Assembly: GCF_047730085.1 (NCBI RefSeq)
Contig: NZ_CP159830.1
Span: 806,001-870,000 of the forward strand
From: Njordibacter sp937773555
GTDB lineage: Bacteria > Pseudomonadota > Gammaproteobacteria > Pseudomonadales > Balneatricaceae
Reading direction: 5' to 3'
DNA length: 64,000 nucleotides
Shown: positions 44,341 to 53,426 of the stretch, one piece after another
How positions within the stretch are numbered: the stretch's first letter is position 1
How the letters are laid out: each line of letters starts with the position of its first letter
The notes under the pieces: model-generated
Told to the model about the DNA's origin: nothing
Databases searched by the model: none
What the model saw: the letters and a program-made list of their open reading frames with translations, nothing else
Translations under genes and position numbers: made by a program

Positions 44341-45507
44341 ATGTACGAATTAGTTGATAACGTGCCGCAAAATGCAGTCATTAAAGTGATTGGCATAGGC
44401 GGCGGCGGCGGTAATGCTGTAAGCCATATGTTGTCTAGCGAAATAGACGGCGTAGAATTTGTGTGTGCCAACACCGATGCTCAAGCCCTTAGGGGTATGG
44501 AAGCTCGTTCGGTGATCCAATTAGGCGCACAAATTACTAAAGGCCTTGGCGCTGGCGCTAATCCTAATGTTGGCCGTGAAGCCGCCATTGAAGACCGGGC
44601 GCAGATTGAAAGTATTCTGCAAGGTGCCGACATGGTCTTTATTACCGCAGGTATGGGCGGCGGCACAGGTACTGGTGCCGCACCTATTGTGGCCGAAGTG
44701 GCTCGTGAAATGGGTATTCTGACGGTGGCTGTTGTGACTAAGCCATTCCCTTTTGAGGGACGTAAACGTATGGCTATCGCTGAGCAAGGTCTCAAGGAAT
44801 TGGCGGAGCATGTCGATTCCCTCATTACCATTCCAAATGAGAAACTACTGCCTGTGTTAGGTAAGAACTGCAGCTTGCTGACAGCTTTTAGTACTGCAAA
44901 CGATGTACTTTTAGGGGCTGTGCAAGGCATTGCTGACCTTATTACTCGGCCGGGTATGATCAATGTTGATTTTGCAGACGTGCGCACTGTGATGTCTGAA
45001 ATGGGCATGGCAATGATGGGAACTGGTGTTGCTCGAGGCGAAGATCGGGCCCGTGAAGCAGCAGAAGCAGCAGTTCGCAGCCCTCTGCTAGAGGATGTTG
45101 ATTTGCGAGGTGCCAAGGGTATTTTAGTCAATATTACTGCTGGACTAGACATGAACTTGGGAGAGTTCTCAGAGGTAGGTAATACGATTGAAGAATTCGC
45201 ATCAGACAATGCTACGGTGGTTATTGGTACGGTGATTGACCCTGAAATGTCAGATGAGCTAAAAGTAACAGTTGTTGCTACGGGTTTAGGTCATGGTTAT
45301 GCACAACAGATTGAACCAACAGTGAAAGCTGTGGTCAATAATAACATGAGGCGGCCAACAGTCGATCAAATGGAATTACCTACTGTTAAAGATGCGTTAA
45401 CAGGTGATGCACGTTTGAGTAGTTTGGACATGGATACTGCTAGCAGTTCAGAAGGTGATATTGACTATTTAGATATCCCCGCGTTTTTGCGGCGTCAAGC
45501 TGATTAA
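44341..45507 (+). CDS. ftsZ: Cell division protein FtsZ
   Basis: Tubulin-like GTPase that forms the division ring. The 388 residues carry the GTP-binding signature GGGTGTG (106-112), the T7 loop region with NVDFADVRTVM, and the C-terminal peptide DYLDIPAFLRRQAD that binds FtsA and ZipA. AGGAGC precedes the ATG. Length and all motifs are normal. Confidence 0.99.
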   Translation: MYELVDNVPQNAVIKVIGIGGGGGNAVSHMLSSEIDGVEFVCANTDAQALRGMEARSVIQLGAQITKGLGAGANPNVGREAAIEDRAQIESILQGADMVFITAGMGGGTGTGAAPIVAEVAREMGILTVAVVTKPFPFEGRKRMAIAEQGLKELAEHVDSLITIPNEKLLPVLGKNCSLLTAFSTANDVLLGAVQGIADLITRPGMINVDFADVRTVMSEMGMAMMGTGVARGEDRAREAAEAAVRSPLLEDVDLRGAKGILVNITAGLDMNLGEFSEVGNTIEEFASDNATVVIGTVIDPEMSDELKVTVVATGLGHGYAQQIEPTVKAVVNNNMRRPTVDQMELPTVKDALTGDARLSSLDMDTASSSEGDIDYLDIPAFLRRQAD

Positions 45508-45545
45508 GATTTAGGTCTTAGGTGCTGGCGCTTTTTACCTGTCAT

Positions 45546-45562
45546 GGGGGGTCTATTCCCCC
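45546..45562 (+). terminator. Hairpin after ftsZ
   Basis: G-run 45546-45551 pairs with CCCCC (45558-45562), loop about 6 nt, 39 nt after the ftsZ stop. No T-run follows, so it may be an RNA-stabilising or pausing element rather than a true terminator. Confidence 0.35.
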
Positions 45563-45580
45563 TCAGAGACAGATTTATTG

Positions 45581-45589
45581 TGCTACAAT
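45581..45589 (+). promoter_or_regulatory. Extended -10 promoter for lpxC
   Basis: TGCTACAAT (45581-45589), 36 bp before lpxC; identical to the element before ibaG. It lies just after the hairpin that follows ftsZ, giving lpxC its own promoter. Confidence 0.55.
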
Positions 45590-45624
45590 TCTCGGCTATC
45601 CCCGAGTGTAGGGTCTAGGACATA

Positions 45625-46539
45625 ATGGTCAAACAGCGTACATTAAAAAATATTATTAGAGCCACCGGTATTGGTATCCACACGGGTAAAAAAGTTTACC
45701 TAACATTAAAACCTGCTTTGGCCAATGTCGGTATTGTTTTTTGCCGAACAGACCTCGATCCAGTGGTGTCCATCCCTGCTATTGCAGATAATGTGGGTGA
45801 CACAACACTATCTACAAACTTAGTGCAAAACGGTGTGCGCGTTTGTACGGTAGAGCATCTTCTATCAGCGTTCGCTGGGCTTGGCATTGATAATGCATAC
45901 GTAGAGTTAAGTAGCGAAGAAGTGCCCATTATGGATGGTAGTGCGGCACCGTTTATCTTCTTGTTGCAATCTGCTGGTGTTGAAGAACAAGATGCTCCAA
46001 AAAAATTCATCCGTATTAAAAAAGCTGTTCGTGTTAGTCAGGATGATAAAACGGCTTCATTAGAGCCCTTTAACGGCTTTCATGTGGGCTTTACTATAGA
46101 CTTTGATCACCCACTTTTTGAAAGTAAAAACTGTACTACTCAGTTGGATTTTTCGAGCACGTCTTACGTCAAAGAAGTGAGTCGTGCACGTACGTTTGGT
46201 TTTATGAAAGACTTCGAATACCTTCGCTCCAAAAATTTAGCGTTAGGTGGCAGTTTAGATAACGCTATTGCAGTAGATGATTACCGCGTGCTTAACGAAG
46301 ACGGCCTGCGTTATCAAGATGAATTTGTTAAGCACAAGGTATTAGATGCGGTAGGAGATTTGTATCTTTTGGGACGCAGCCTGATCGGCAAGTTTGAAGG
46401 GCACAAATCTGGACATGGTTTAAATCATATGTTGTTGCGAGAACTACTAGCGCAACAAGATGCCTGGGAAGTAGTTACATTTGATGATGAAGCAGACTCT
46501 CCCATAGCCTATATGAGTCAGGCTGTCGCTGCAGTCTAA
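45625..46539 (+). CDS. lpxC: UDP-3-O-acyl-N-acetylglucosamine deacetylase LpxC
   Basis: Zinc enzyme for the committed step of lipid A synthesis. The 304 residues show GIGIHTGKKVYLTLKPA, the zinc histidine in TVEHLLSAFAGLG, ELSSEEVPIMDGSAAPF (catalytic Glu), and the C-terminal zinc pair region FVKHKVLDAVGDL with GHKSGHGLNH. Follows ftsZ as in E. coli and Pseudomonas. Confidence 0.98.
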   Translation: MVKQRTLKNIIRATGIGIHTGKKVYLTLKPALANVGIVFCRTDLDPVVSIPAIADNVGDTTLSTNLVQNGVRVCTVEHLLSAFAGLGIDNAYVELSSEEVPIMDGSAAPFIFLLQSAGVEEQDAPKKFIRIKKAVRVSQDDKTASLEPFNGFHVGFTIDFDHPLFESKNCTTQLDFSSTSYVKEVSRARTFGFMKDFEYLRSKNLALGGSLDNAIAVDDYRVLNEDGLRYQDEFVKHKVLDAVGDLYLLGRSLIGKFEGHKSGHGLNHMLLRELLAQQDAWEVVTFDDEADSPIAYMSQAVAAV

Positions 46540-46556
46540 TAAACAATGATAAAAAC

Positions 46557-46587
46557 GCTGGTGTTCCTAAAGAGCCCCGGCTTTTTT
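46557..46587 (+). terminator. Probable terminator between lpxC and secA
   Basis: GCTGG (46557-46561) pairs with CCGGC (46577-46581, one G-T) with a few inner pairs, followed by six T residues (46582-46587). Confidence 0.5.
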
Positions 46588-46696
46588 ACGTTTTAGGCCT
46601 TTGAAAATAAGCCAAAGACCCCATAGTAATAGTAGAGATCATAAACGTCTCATTTATCCCTAACAAGCGTGCTAGCGCATATAAAAAGACAAGATA

Positions 46697-49414
46697 ATGG
46701 TTCAAATATTTAAATCACTTTTTGGCAGCAAAAATGATCGTGAAGTGAAACGATTTAATAAAACTGTAGGTAAGATAAATCAGTTAGAAGAAAGTGTTCA
46801 GCCCTTGTCTGATGATGATCTTGCTGCTAAACGTGCAGCATTTAACCTACGGTTTGATGCTGGCGAAACGTTAGATCAATTATTACCTGAAGCCTTTGCA
46901 GTCTGCAGAGAGGTGTCAATCCGACTTATGGAATTACGTCACTTTGACGTCCAAATGATTGGTGGTATTGCCTTACACCAAGGCAAAGTGTCTGAAATGC
47001 GAACAGGTGAGGGTAAAACCCTAGTGGCTACGCTAGCAGTTTACCTCAATGCTATTCCAGGTAATGGCGTTCATGTAGTCACAGTGAACGACTACCTCGC
47101 CCAGCGCGATGCTGAATGGATGCGACCTTTGTATGAAGGCCTTGGTTTGTCTGTTGGTATCATCTTATCTGGACAAGATAGTGGCATCAAACGTGACGCC
47201 TATGCCTGCGATGTTACCTATGGAACAAATAACGAGTTTGGTTTTGATTATCTCCGTGACAACATGGCCTTTAGTGCTGTAGATAAGGTTCAAAGACCAC
47301 TTAACTTCGCCATTGTTGACGAAGTTGACTCCATACTGATCGACGAAGCACGCACACCTTTAATTATTTCTGGGCCCGTTGAAGATAATACCCAAATGTA
47401 CATCACCATTAATGGGTTGGTGCCTCATCTGGAAATTCAGCCCAAAGTAGAAGGTGATGAAGAACCGACCGGACACTATACCTTCGATGAGTCCCACAAG
47501 ACCATAGAGCTTACAGAAGCAGGTCATCAATTTGTTGAAGAGTTACTGGTTGGTGCAGGGCTGCTGGCAGAGGGCGAAAGCCTTTATGCTGCGGCTAATC
47601 TAACACTACTTCACCATGTGCATGCTGGGCTCAAAGCCTTAGTTATATTCTCTCGTAATGTGGATTACATCGTTCAAGATGATGAAATTGTCATCGTTGA
47701 TGAACACACAGGCCGCACTATGCCTGGTCGCCGTTGGTCAGAAGGAATTCACCAAGCTATAGAAGCTAAAGAAGGTGTGACCATACAAAAAGAAAGTCAA
47801 ACCATGGCTTCAACCACCTTCCAAAACTACTTCCGCTTGTACGACAAGCTTGCCGGCATGACCGGTACTGCAGATACTGAAGCCTTTGAATTACATCAAA
47901 TTTATGACTTAGATGTACTAGTTATTCCCACTAACGTTGATGTTAAACGTAAGGATATGAATGACCTAGTGTATTTAACAATGACAGAGAAGTTTGAGGC
48001 TATTATTGAAGATATCCGGGTGTGTGTAAAAGAGCAACGCCCGGTCTTGGTCGGTACTGCGTCAATTGAAATGTCAGAAATGGTGTCTCAAGCGCTTACT
48101 GCAGCGGATGTTCCACATAATGTACTTAACGCCAAGCAACACGAGCGTGAAGCCACTATTATTGCCGAAGCTGGTCGCCCTGGCGCAGTGACTATTGCCA
48201 CTAACATGGCTGGCCGTGGCACTGACATTGGCTTGGGTGGTAAGTTAGAAGTTGAGTTGGAAGCCTTAGGTGACAATGTTACTGAGGCAGAAAAACAGGA
48301 AGCCAAGGCAGACTGGCAAATACGCCATGATTTAGTCCTAGCTGCGGGTGGACTTCACATCATTGGCACAGAGCGCCACGAGTCTCGTCGTATTGATAAC
48401 CAGCTTCGTGGCCGAGCAGGTCGTCAAGGTGATCCAGGTTCTTCACGTTTCTTCTTATCGCTAGAAGATAATTTATTACGAATTTTTGCGCCAGAGCGTA
48501 TTAAAGGCTTAATGCAAAAGCTAGGTATGGAGAAAGGCGAAGCCATTGAGCATCGCATGGTATCCAACGCTATTGAAAAATCACAGCGTAAGGTTGAAGG
48601 GCGCAATTTTGACATGCGTAAACAACTACTTGAATACGATGACGTAGCTAACGATCAGCGCACGGTAGTGTATGATCAACGCAATGAGTTAATGTCTACA
48701 GATGACATCGCAGACGTGATTACCAATGTACGTGCTGAAGTATTAGATAGTGCTATTGACCGTTTCATTGCACCGCAAAGCCTTGCAGAGCAGTGGGATG
48801 TTAATGGCCTAGAAGCAGAGCTTGAAAAGCAATTTGGTATGGCATTACCTGTTCAAGAGTGGCTTGATAGTGATGACCGACTAGAAGAGCAAGGCTTGCG
48901 TGAAAAAATTCAAACGTTATTGAGTGAGAGTTATCAGTCGAAAACTGAAGTGGTTGGAGCAGAAGCAATCCGTGGCTTTGAGAAGCAGGTAATGCTTCAG
49001 GTGATTGATTCCCGTTGGAAAGAACATTTAGCCACTATGGACATGCTACGTCAAGGTATCCATTTGCGTGGTTATGCACAAAAGAACCCTAAGCAAGAGT
49101 ACAAAAGAGAATCGTTTGATTTGTTCCAGCAGCTACTTTTTGCTATAAAAGAAGACGTTATTCGGATCTTAAGTAACGTGCAAGTTAGGTCTCCAGAAGA
49201 TGTAGAAGCAGAAGAGCGTAAAAAACGTGAACAGGCCCAAGCGGCGATGCAATTCCGCCACGAACAAGCGCAAGCTCAGACAGACGCTCAGCAGCAAAGA
49301 GCTGCAGTGGCTGCAAAAAAACGAGGCATACCTCCAGCAAAGATAGGTAGAAATGAAGCCTGTCCTTGTGGTTCGGGTAAAAAATACAAGCAGTGTTGCG
49401 GTAAGCTTAGTTAA
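46697..49414 (+). CDS. secA: Protein translocase ATPase SecA
   Basis: Motor that drives preproteins through SecYEG. The 905 residues contain Walker A MRTGEGKTLVA (about 100-110), VDEVDSILIDEARTPLIISG (in part), the preprotein crosslinking and scaffold domains, GTDIGLGG, ERHESRRIDNQLRGRAGRQG (in part), and a C-terminal zinc-binding SEC-C tail with CPCGSGKKYKQCCG that binds SecB. The 157-bp gap before it holds no SecM-like gene. Confidence 0.99.
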   Translation: MVQIFKSLFGSKNDREVKRFNKTVGKINQLEESVQPLSDDDLAAKRAAFNLRFDAGETLDQLLPEAFAVCREVSIRLMELRHFDVQMIGGIALHQGKVSEMRTGEGKTLVATLAVYLNAIPGNGVHVVTVNDYLAQRDAEWMRPLYEGLGLSVGIILSGQDSGIKRDAYACDVTYGTNNEFGFDYLRDNMAFSAVDKVQRPLNFAIVDEVDSILIDEARTPLIISGPVEDNTQMYITINGLVPHLEIQPKVEGDEEPTGHYTFDESHKTIELTEAGHQFVEELLVGAGLLAEGESLYAAANLTLLHHVHAGLKALVIFSRNVDYIVQDDEIVIVDEHTGRTMPGRRWSEGIHQAIEAKEGVTIQKESQTMASTTFQNYFRLYDKLAGMTGTADTEAFELHQIYDLDVLVIPTNVDVKRKDMNDLVYLTMTEKFEAIIEDIRVCVKEQRPVLVGTASIEMSEMVSQALTAADVPHNVLNAKQHEREATIIAEAGRPGAVTIATNMAGRGTDIGLGGKLEVELEALGDNVTEAEKQEAKADWQIRHDLVLAAGGLHIIGTERHESRRIDNQLRGRAGRQGDPGSSRFFLSLEDNLLRIFAPERIKGLMQKLGMEKGEAIEHRMVSNAIEKSQRKVEGRNFDMRKQLLEYDDVANDQRTVVYDQRNELMSTDDIADVITNVRAEVLDSAIDRFIAPQSLAEQWDVNGLEAELEKQFGMALPVQEWLDSDDRLEEQGLREKIQTLLSESYQSKTEVVGAEAIRGFEKQVMLQVIDSRWKEHLATMDMLRQGIHLRGYAQKNPKQEYKRESFDLFQQLLFAIKEDVIRILSNVQVRSPEDVEAEERKKREQAQAAMQFRHEQAQAQTDAQQQRAAVAAKKRGIPPAKIGRNEACPCGSGKKYKQCCGKLS

Positions 49415-49441
49415 TTACAGATAGTAAACTGGGAACAAATT

Positions 49442-50656
49442 ATGGCTGTTGGACTGTTAGCTGAGGTGATCTATCATCCCATAGTAGGGTTTCATTTAGG
49501 CACTACAGATGCGGGTATCAAAACCCCAGGGCGTAGAGATTTGGTGGTGATGCAAGCCCAAGCTGGTTCGAGTATGGCTGGGGTGTTCACAACCAATGCG
49601 TTTTGTGCGGCCCCAGTTCAGCTGTGTAGGCGCCATTTACAGGATGATAGCCCATTGGCTTTAGTGATTAATACAGGTAATGCTAATGCGGGTACTGGCG
49701 CAGCTGGTGATGCTGATGCCCTTGCAGCCTGCTGTGAGGTGGCCAAAGCTCTGAGCCTTAATACGACTCAAGTACTGCCATTTTCTACTGGCGTGATCGG
49801 TGAAAAACTTCCTATAGAAAAAATTGTAACTAGTTTGCCCAAAGCGATTAGTCAGTTAGACATTAACGGCTGGCAAGATGCCGCATGGGGAATACTAACC
49901 ACGGATACTCGCACCAAAGGTGCTAGTGTTCAGATTGAACACTTTGGCCAAACTATTAGCCTCACGGGTATTTCTAAAGGGTCGGGCATGATACGGCCTA
50001 ATATGGCCACCATGTTAGCGTTTGTCGCAACTGATGTTCAGTGTTCGCCTACCTTGACCCAAGACCTACTAGACCAAGCTGTTGACCAAAGTTTTAATCG
50101 TATTACTGTCGATGGTGATATGTCTACCAACGATTCATGTATGCTCATTGCCACAGGCGCTAGTCACTTGTGTTTGGATGAAGACAGTGAGCTGGTGGCT
50201 AAGTTTAGTAAAGCCTTAACTGACATCATGCAGCAACTAGCCCACGCTATTGTTCGAGATGGCGAAGGTGCCACTAAGTTTATTAGTGTAGAAGTGGAAG
50301 GCGGTGCTAATAGTGAAGAATGTTTGCAAGTGGCCTATGCGATTGCCCACTCGCCACTTATAAAAACAGCAATGTTTGCTAGTGACCCAAACTGGGGTCG
50401 TATATTGAACGCGGTGGGCTATTCTGGGGTGCCTAATCTTAACGTTAAAACCCTGACCATTCACTTAGGTGATTTACTTTTAGTTGACCACGGTGGATGT
50501 GCCAGCAGTTACACAGAGACTGAAGGCCAAAAGGTTATGGACCAAGATGAAATTACCATTAGAGTTAACTTAAAACGGGGTGATGTAAAAGAAACTGTGT
50601 GGACCACAGACTTGTCTTACGATTACGTTAAAATTAACGCTGATTACCGGAGTTAA
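49442..50656 (+). CDS. argJ: Bifunctional ornithine acetyltransferase/N-acetylglutamate synthase ArgJ
   Basis: Arginine biosynthesis by the cyclic pathway: transfers acetyl from N-acetylornithine to glutamate. The 404 residues self-cleave at the conserved KGSGMIRPNMATMLAF motif (Thr after Ala becomes the nucleophile, near residue 190). Other motifs are NTGNANAGTG, TDTRTK and DPNWGRI. Placed between secA and mutT as in Pseudomonas. Confidence 0.97.
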   Translation: MAVGLLAEVIYHPIVGFHLGTTDAGIKTPGRRDLVVMQAQAGSSMAGVFTTNAFCAAPVQLCRRHLQDDSPLALVINTGNANAGTGAAGDADALAACCEVAKALSLNTTQVLPFSTGVIGEKLPIEKIVTSLPKAISQLDINGWQDAAWGILTTDTRTKGASVQIEHFGQTISLTGISKGSGMIRPNMATMLAFVATDVQCSPTLTQDLLDQAVDQSFNRITVDGDMSTNDSCMLIATGASHLCLDEDSELVAKFSKALTDIMQQLAHAIVRDGEGATKFISVEVEGGANSEECLQVAYAIAHSPLIKTAMFASDPNWGRILNAVGYSGVPNLNVKTLTIHLGDLLLVDHGGCASSYTETEGQKVMDQDEITIRVNLKRGDVKETVWTTDLSYDYVKINADYRS

Positions 50657-50664
50657 AGTTAACA

Positions 50665-51078
50665 GTGATCACTCAACGTGTGGAAGTAGTTGCTGCAATT
50701 GTCGTTGATTCTAAACAACGTGTTCTTATGGCTCAGCGGGCTGATTGGCAGCACCAAGGTGGTAAGTGGGAGTTCCCTGGCGGTAAGATAGAAAGTCACG
50801 AAAGTCACTTACAAGCGTTAGCTCGTGAGCTTCAAGAAGAGGTTGGCTTGCAGATTAACCAGCACGCTTGTGAACTGTTTAAGGCTGTGCATCATGACTA
50901 CGCTGATAAACAGGTATCGTTGTATTTTTATCTAGTTAAGGGTTTTTCAGGCATTGCCAAAGGCTTAGAAGGGCAGCCTGTGCTCTGGGTAGATGCGCAG
51001 ACCTTGCCACAAATGACCATTCCTGATGCGAACAAAGGTATTGCTGATGCACTGCTTCAAAACTGGCCCACTAGCTAG
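50665..51078 (+). CDS. mutT: 8-oxo-dGTP diphosphatase MutT
   Basis: Removes oxidised dGTP from the nucleotide pool and prevents A-to-C transversions. The 137 residues carry a perfect Nudix box, GGKIESHESHLQALARELQEEVGL (about 35-58; key residues G, E, R-E, E-E, G). The GTG start lies 8 nt after argJ; the 3' end overlaps the convergent transporter gene by 8 nt. E. coli MutT is similar in size (129). Confidence 0.95.
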   Translation: MITQRVEVVAAIVVDSKQRVLMAQRADWQHQGGKWEFPGGKIESHESHLQALARELQEEVGLQINQHACELFKAVHHDYADKQVSLYFYLVKGFSGIAKGLEGQPVLWVDAQTLPQMTIPDANKGIADALLQNWPTS

Positions 51079-53209
51079 GCTGCCTAGTTGACTCAAAGTT
51101 ATTTTCAGCCTCCAGTAGTACTTCTTGAAGTAACTCTTCTGCCTGTTCTGGCAGTGAACTTGCAACAGCATACATTACGTCATCAGCCATTTCTGGTGCT
51201 ACCTCACTAATGCTTCCCACTAAATCAGAGGCATGCTGAGGATCTGTTTGAGCAATAGATTCAGCAACTTGAGCGGCATCTTCTGGCAATACCTCGGCTA
51301 CTGCCGTGGCAATATCAAAGGCTTGCTCAGGTGCCTCTTGCCCTAGAGCAATAGCAAGTTCTGTACCTTCCCCTAAATAGTCTTCATCTTCTTCTGAAGC
51401 TAAAAAGATATGCAACTCTTCATCAGGGCTTGCAGCTATTGTTTCTGCAACACCGGTCGCTACTTCTACGCTGGCCTCGGGTACTTCTTGGGTAACAGCA
51501 GTGGCGACTTCTACTCGTTGATCTGGTGCAGCTTGTGCTGCGAGTACAGCAATTTTAGCGACTAATTCTGGCATGTCATCAGCAATTTCGTGGCTTACAA
51601 TGCCAGCAATTTCTGCTGCTTGCTGTGGGGCCTCCTCTAAAAGCTTAAGAGTAAGGCGGCTCAATGCATCAAAACTAGCTTGGGGGTCTAGCTTTTGTTG
51701 TTTGATTAAGCCACACATATAGCGTGCTAATGCTGCGCCAGATTGAGGCGCAGAACCGGCAACATTGGTGATAATATCTAGCTTCAAATGAGGTAGCTCA
51801 TTAGCCAAAGTAGTCGCTAAAGGTACTGCCTCATTAGGGTAGTGGTATGCGGTTACTTGGGCAATGTTCACTGCTTCTTCTGGTTGGTTAAGAGCGATGC
51901 TTACCGCAATTTCAACCACATCGTTCGGGTTTTCTTCTGCTAGTAAAAGCACTGTCTCTGCAGCCACACTCGTTTCATCTAAGCTGTTGTATTCTGTACG
52001 TGGGTCCAGTTCTGTGGCCATGGGCGTCATACCTTGTACCACAAACGATTCTTGTAATGCGTCGGGTACGGCTGAACGAATACTCATGCGGTACATGACG
52101 AAGGCTACTAAGATTAAGCTAGCAATAATTAAATAACCAAATAGAGCGTCAGCGCCCATCTGCTTCATCACTATGGAAGAGGTATAGGGGCCTATGGCTC
52201 CACCTGTCGCATAGGCCAAAATTAGTTTGCCACTAGCCGCTACCATCTCAGAGGGTTTCAGTCGGTCAAAGGCATCAGCTAACGCGATGGGATAGACGCA
52301 GGCTAACGCCCCACTGAGAATTACAGCGCAGGCTATGGTAATGATCATTTCGCCTTGGGCTGCCATAATGGGTAATACCATAGCGGCCAAACATGCTACG
52401 AGCAGTGTCATCACCAATACTGTTCGTCGGTCAAAGATGTCGGCGAGTTTGCCGACAGGGAACTGCAATAAGAAGCCACCCACCATGGTGGCACTCATAA
52501 AGGTAGCAATTTGACTTTTGGTCATGCCTACATCAGCACCGTACACACTGCTCATATTGTAAAAAGCACCTAAACAAATACCAGAAATCATGATGCCCAC
52601 GACACCCAGGGGTGACGTCCGATAAAGGGTTTTTAAAGGCATTGATTCGGGTTCATTAATTCTTGGTCCACCCGAACGGCTCATTAGTACTGGAATCATG
52701 CATAGACAAAAAAGCATAGCAACATAGATATACAGAATAGGGTCTTGTGGTTCAGCAAAGTTAAGCATTAACTGACCCAGTGCTAGGCCAAAGTAAGTAA
52801 CGAATTGATAGCTGCCAAATACTGTGGCACGGTTTTCACTAGTGGAGCTTTCATTTAACCATGTTTCCATAGTCATAAAAAAAGTGGCGTTAGTAAACCC
52901 AATTAATACTCGTAATACGCCCCACACCAATGGTACAGACCAAATGCTATGTAATAACGCACACAGGGTAGCCACAGAGGCACAGGCAGCAAAAATGCGA
53001 ATATGACCTACGCGGCTTATTAGGTGTCTACCATATAAAGAACCTAGCAACATGCCTACAAAATACAGTGACATTACCAAGCCAATGGCGTCCGTATCTT
53101 GGCCATCTAAGCGCATGCTCATAGGAATAATGATAAACAGCAAACCATTGCCCATAAGTAAAAGCGTGCAGCTTAAGTACAAAGGTAAAAGTTGATTCAG
53201 CGCTTTCAC
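51071..53209 (-). CDS. MFS transporter (YcaD/UPF0226-like) fused to a C-terminal 15-residue-repeat domain
   Basis: Residues 1 to about 378 form a 12-helix major facilitator transporter related to the YcaD group; substrate unknown. Motif GKLADIFDRRTVL (about 253-265) is the MFS loop signature. Residues about 412-700 form a soluble alanine- and glutamate-rich domain with prolines spaced exactly 15 residues apart (428, 443, 458, 473, 488; 547, 562, 577; 627, 642, 657, 672, 687), each followed by an amphipathic helix of the type EAVNIAQVTA or DAAQVAESIA. Typical MFS proteins end near residue 400. A TPR- or HEAT-like stack on the cytoplasmic side is inferred. It lies downstream of gcvP but beyond a terminator. 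Confidence 0.88.
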   Translation of the reverse strand: MKALNQLLPLYLSCTLLLMGNGLLFIIIPMSMRLDGQDTDAIGLVMSLYFVGMLLGSLYGRHLISRVGHIRIFAACASVATLCALLHSIWSVPLVWGVLRVLIGFTNATFFMTMETWLNESSTSENRATVFGSYQFVTYFGLALGQLMLNFAEPQDPILYIYVAMLFCLCMIPVLMSRSGGPRINEPESMPLKTLYRTSPLGVVGIMISGICLGAFYNMSSVYGADVGMTKSQIATFMSATMVGGFLLQFPVGKLADIFDRRTVLVMTLLVACLAAMVLPIMAAQGEMIITIACAVILSGALACVYPIALADAFDRLKPSEMVAASGKLILAYATGGAIGPYTSSIVMKQMGADALFGYLIIASLILVAFVMYRMSIRSAVPDALQESFVVQGMTPMATELDPRTEYNSLDETSVAAETVLLLAEENPNDVVEIAVSIALNQPEEAVNIAQVTAYHYPNEAVPLATTLANELPHLKLDIITNVAGSAPQSGAALARYMCGLIKQQKLDPQASFDALSRLTLKLLEEAPQQAAEIAGIVSHEIADDMPELVAKIAVLAAQAAPDQRVEVATAVTQEVPEASVEVATGVAETIAASPDEELHIFLASEEDEDYLGEGTELAIALGQEAPEQAFDIATAVAEVLPEDAAQVAESIAQTDPQHASDLVGSISEVAPEMADDVMYAVASSLPEQAEELLQEVLLEAENNFESTRQPS

Positions 53210-53357
53210 GAGTCTCCTATAAATGGTTTAGATTAAGACGCTAATTTAATCGCAAAATATAGTAAATTAAGACGTGGGTCAATGGCTAAATTGGGCTGTT
53301 AAGAATTGATAAGCAACTGATGTGCCGAACGTATGATAAGTTTTAGGTAAAGTAAAA

Positions 53358-53404
53358 CACCCAGACCAACAAAGCTAATAAGGCCTCTTTGCTGACGCTG
53401 GGTG
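53358..53404 (-). terminator. Terminator after gcvP
   Basis: On the minus strand CACCCAG (53404-53398) pairs with CTGGGTG (53364-53358); CAGCAAAG and CTTTGTTG form an inner stem. TTTTA follows directly. It isolates gcvP from the transporter gene. Confidence 0.75.
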
Positions 53405-53426
53405 CTTTGGTTAGGTATTGCGTTAA

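Noticed and set aside
44481..45209. Long minus-strand reading frame of 242 codons inside ftsZ
   Set aside because: It lies wholly antisense to a highly conserved gene, is rich in Ser/Arg/Pro as expected from codon-mirror frames, and has no recognisable domain or ribosome-binding site.
46540..46696. SecM-like arrest peptide gene before secA
   Set aside because: The 157-bp gap contains a terminator-like hairpin and no suitable reading frame.
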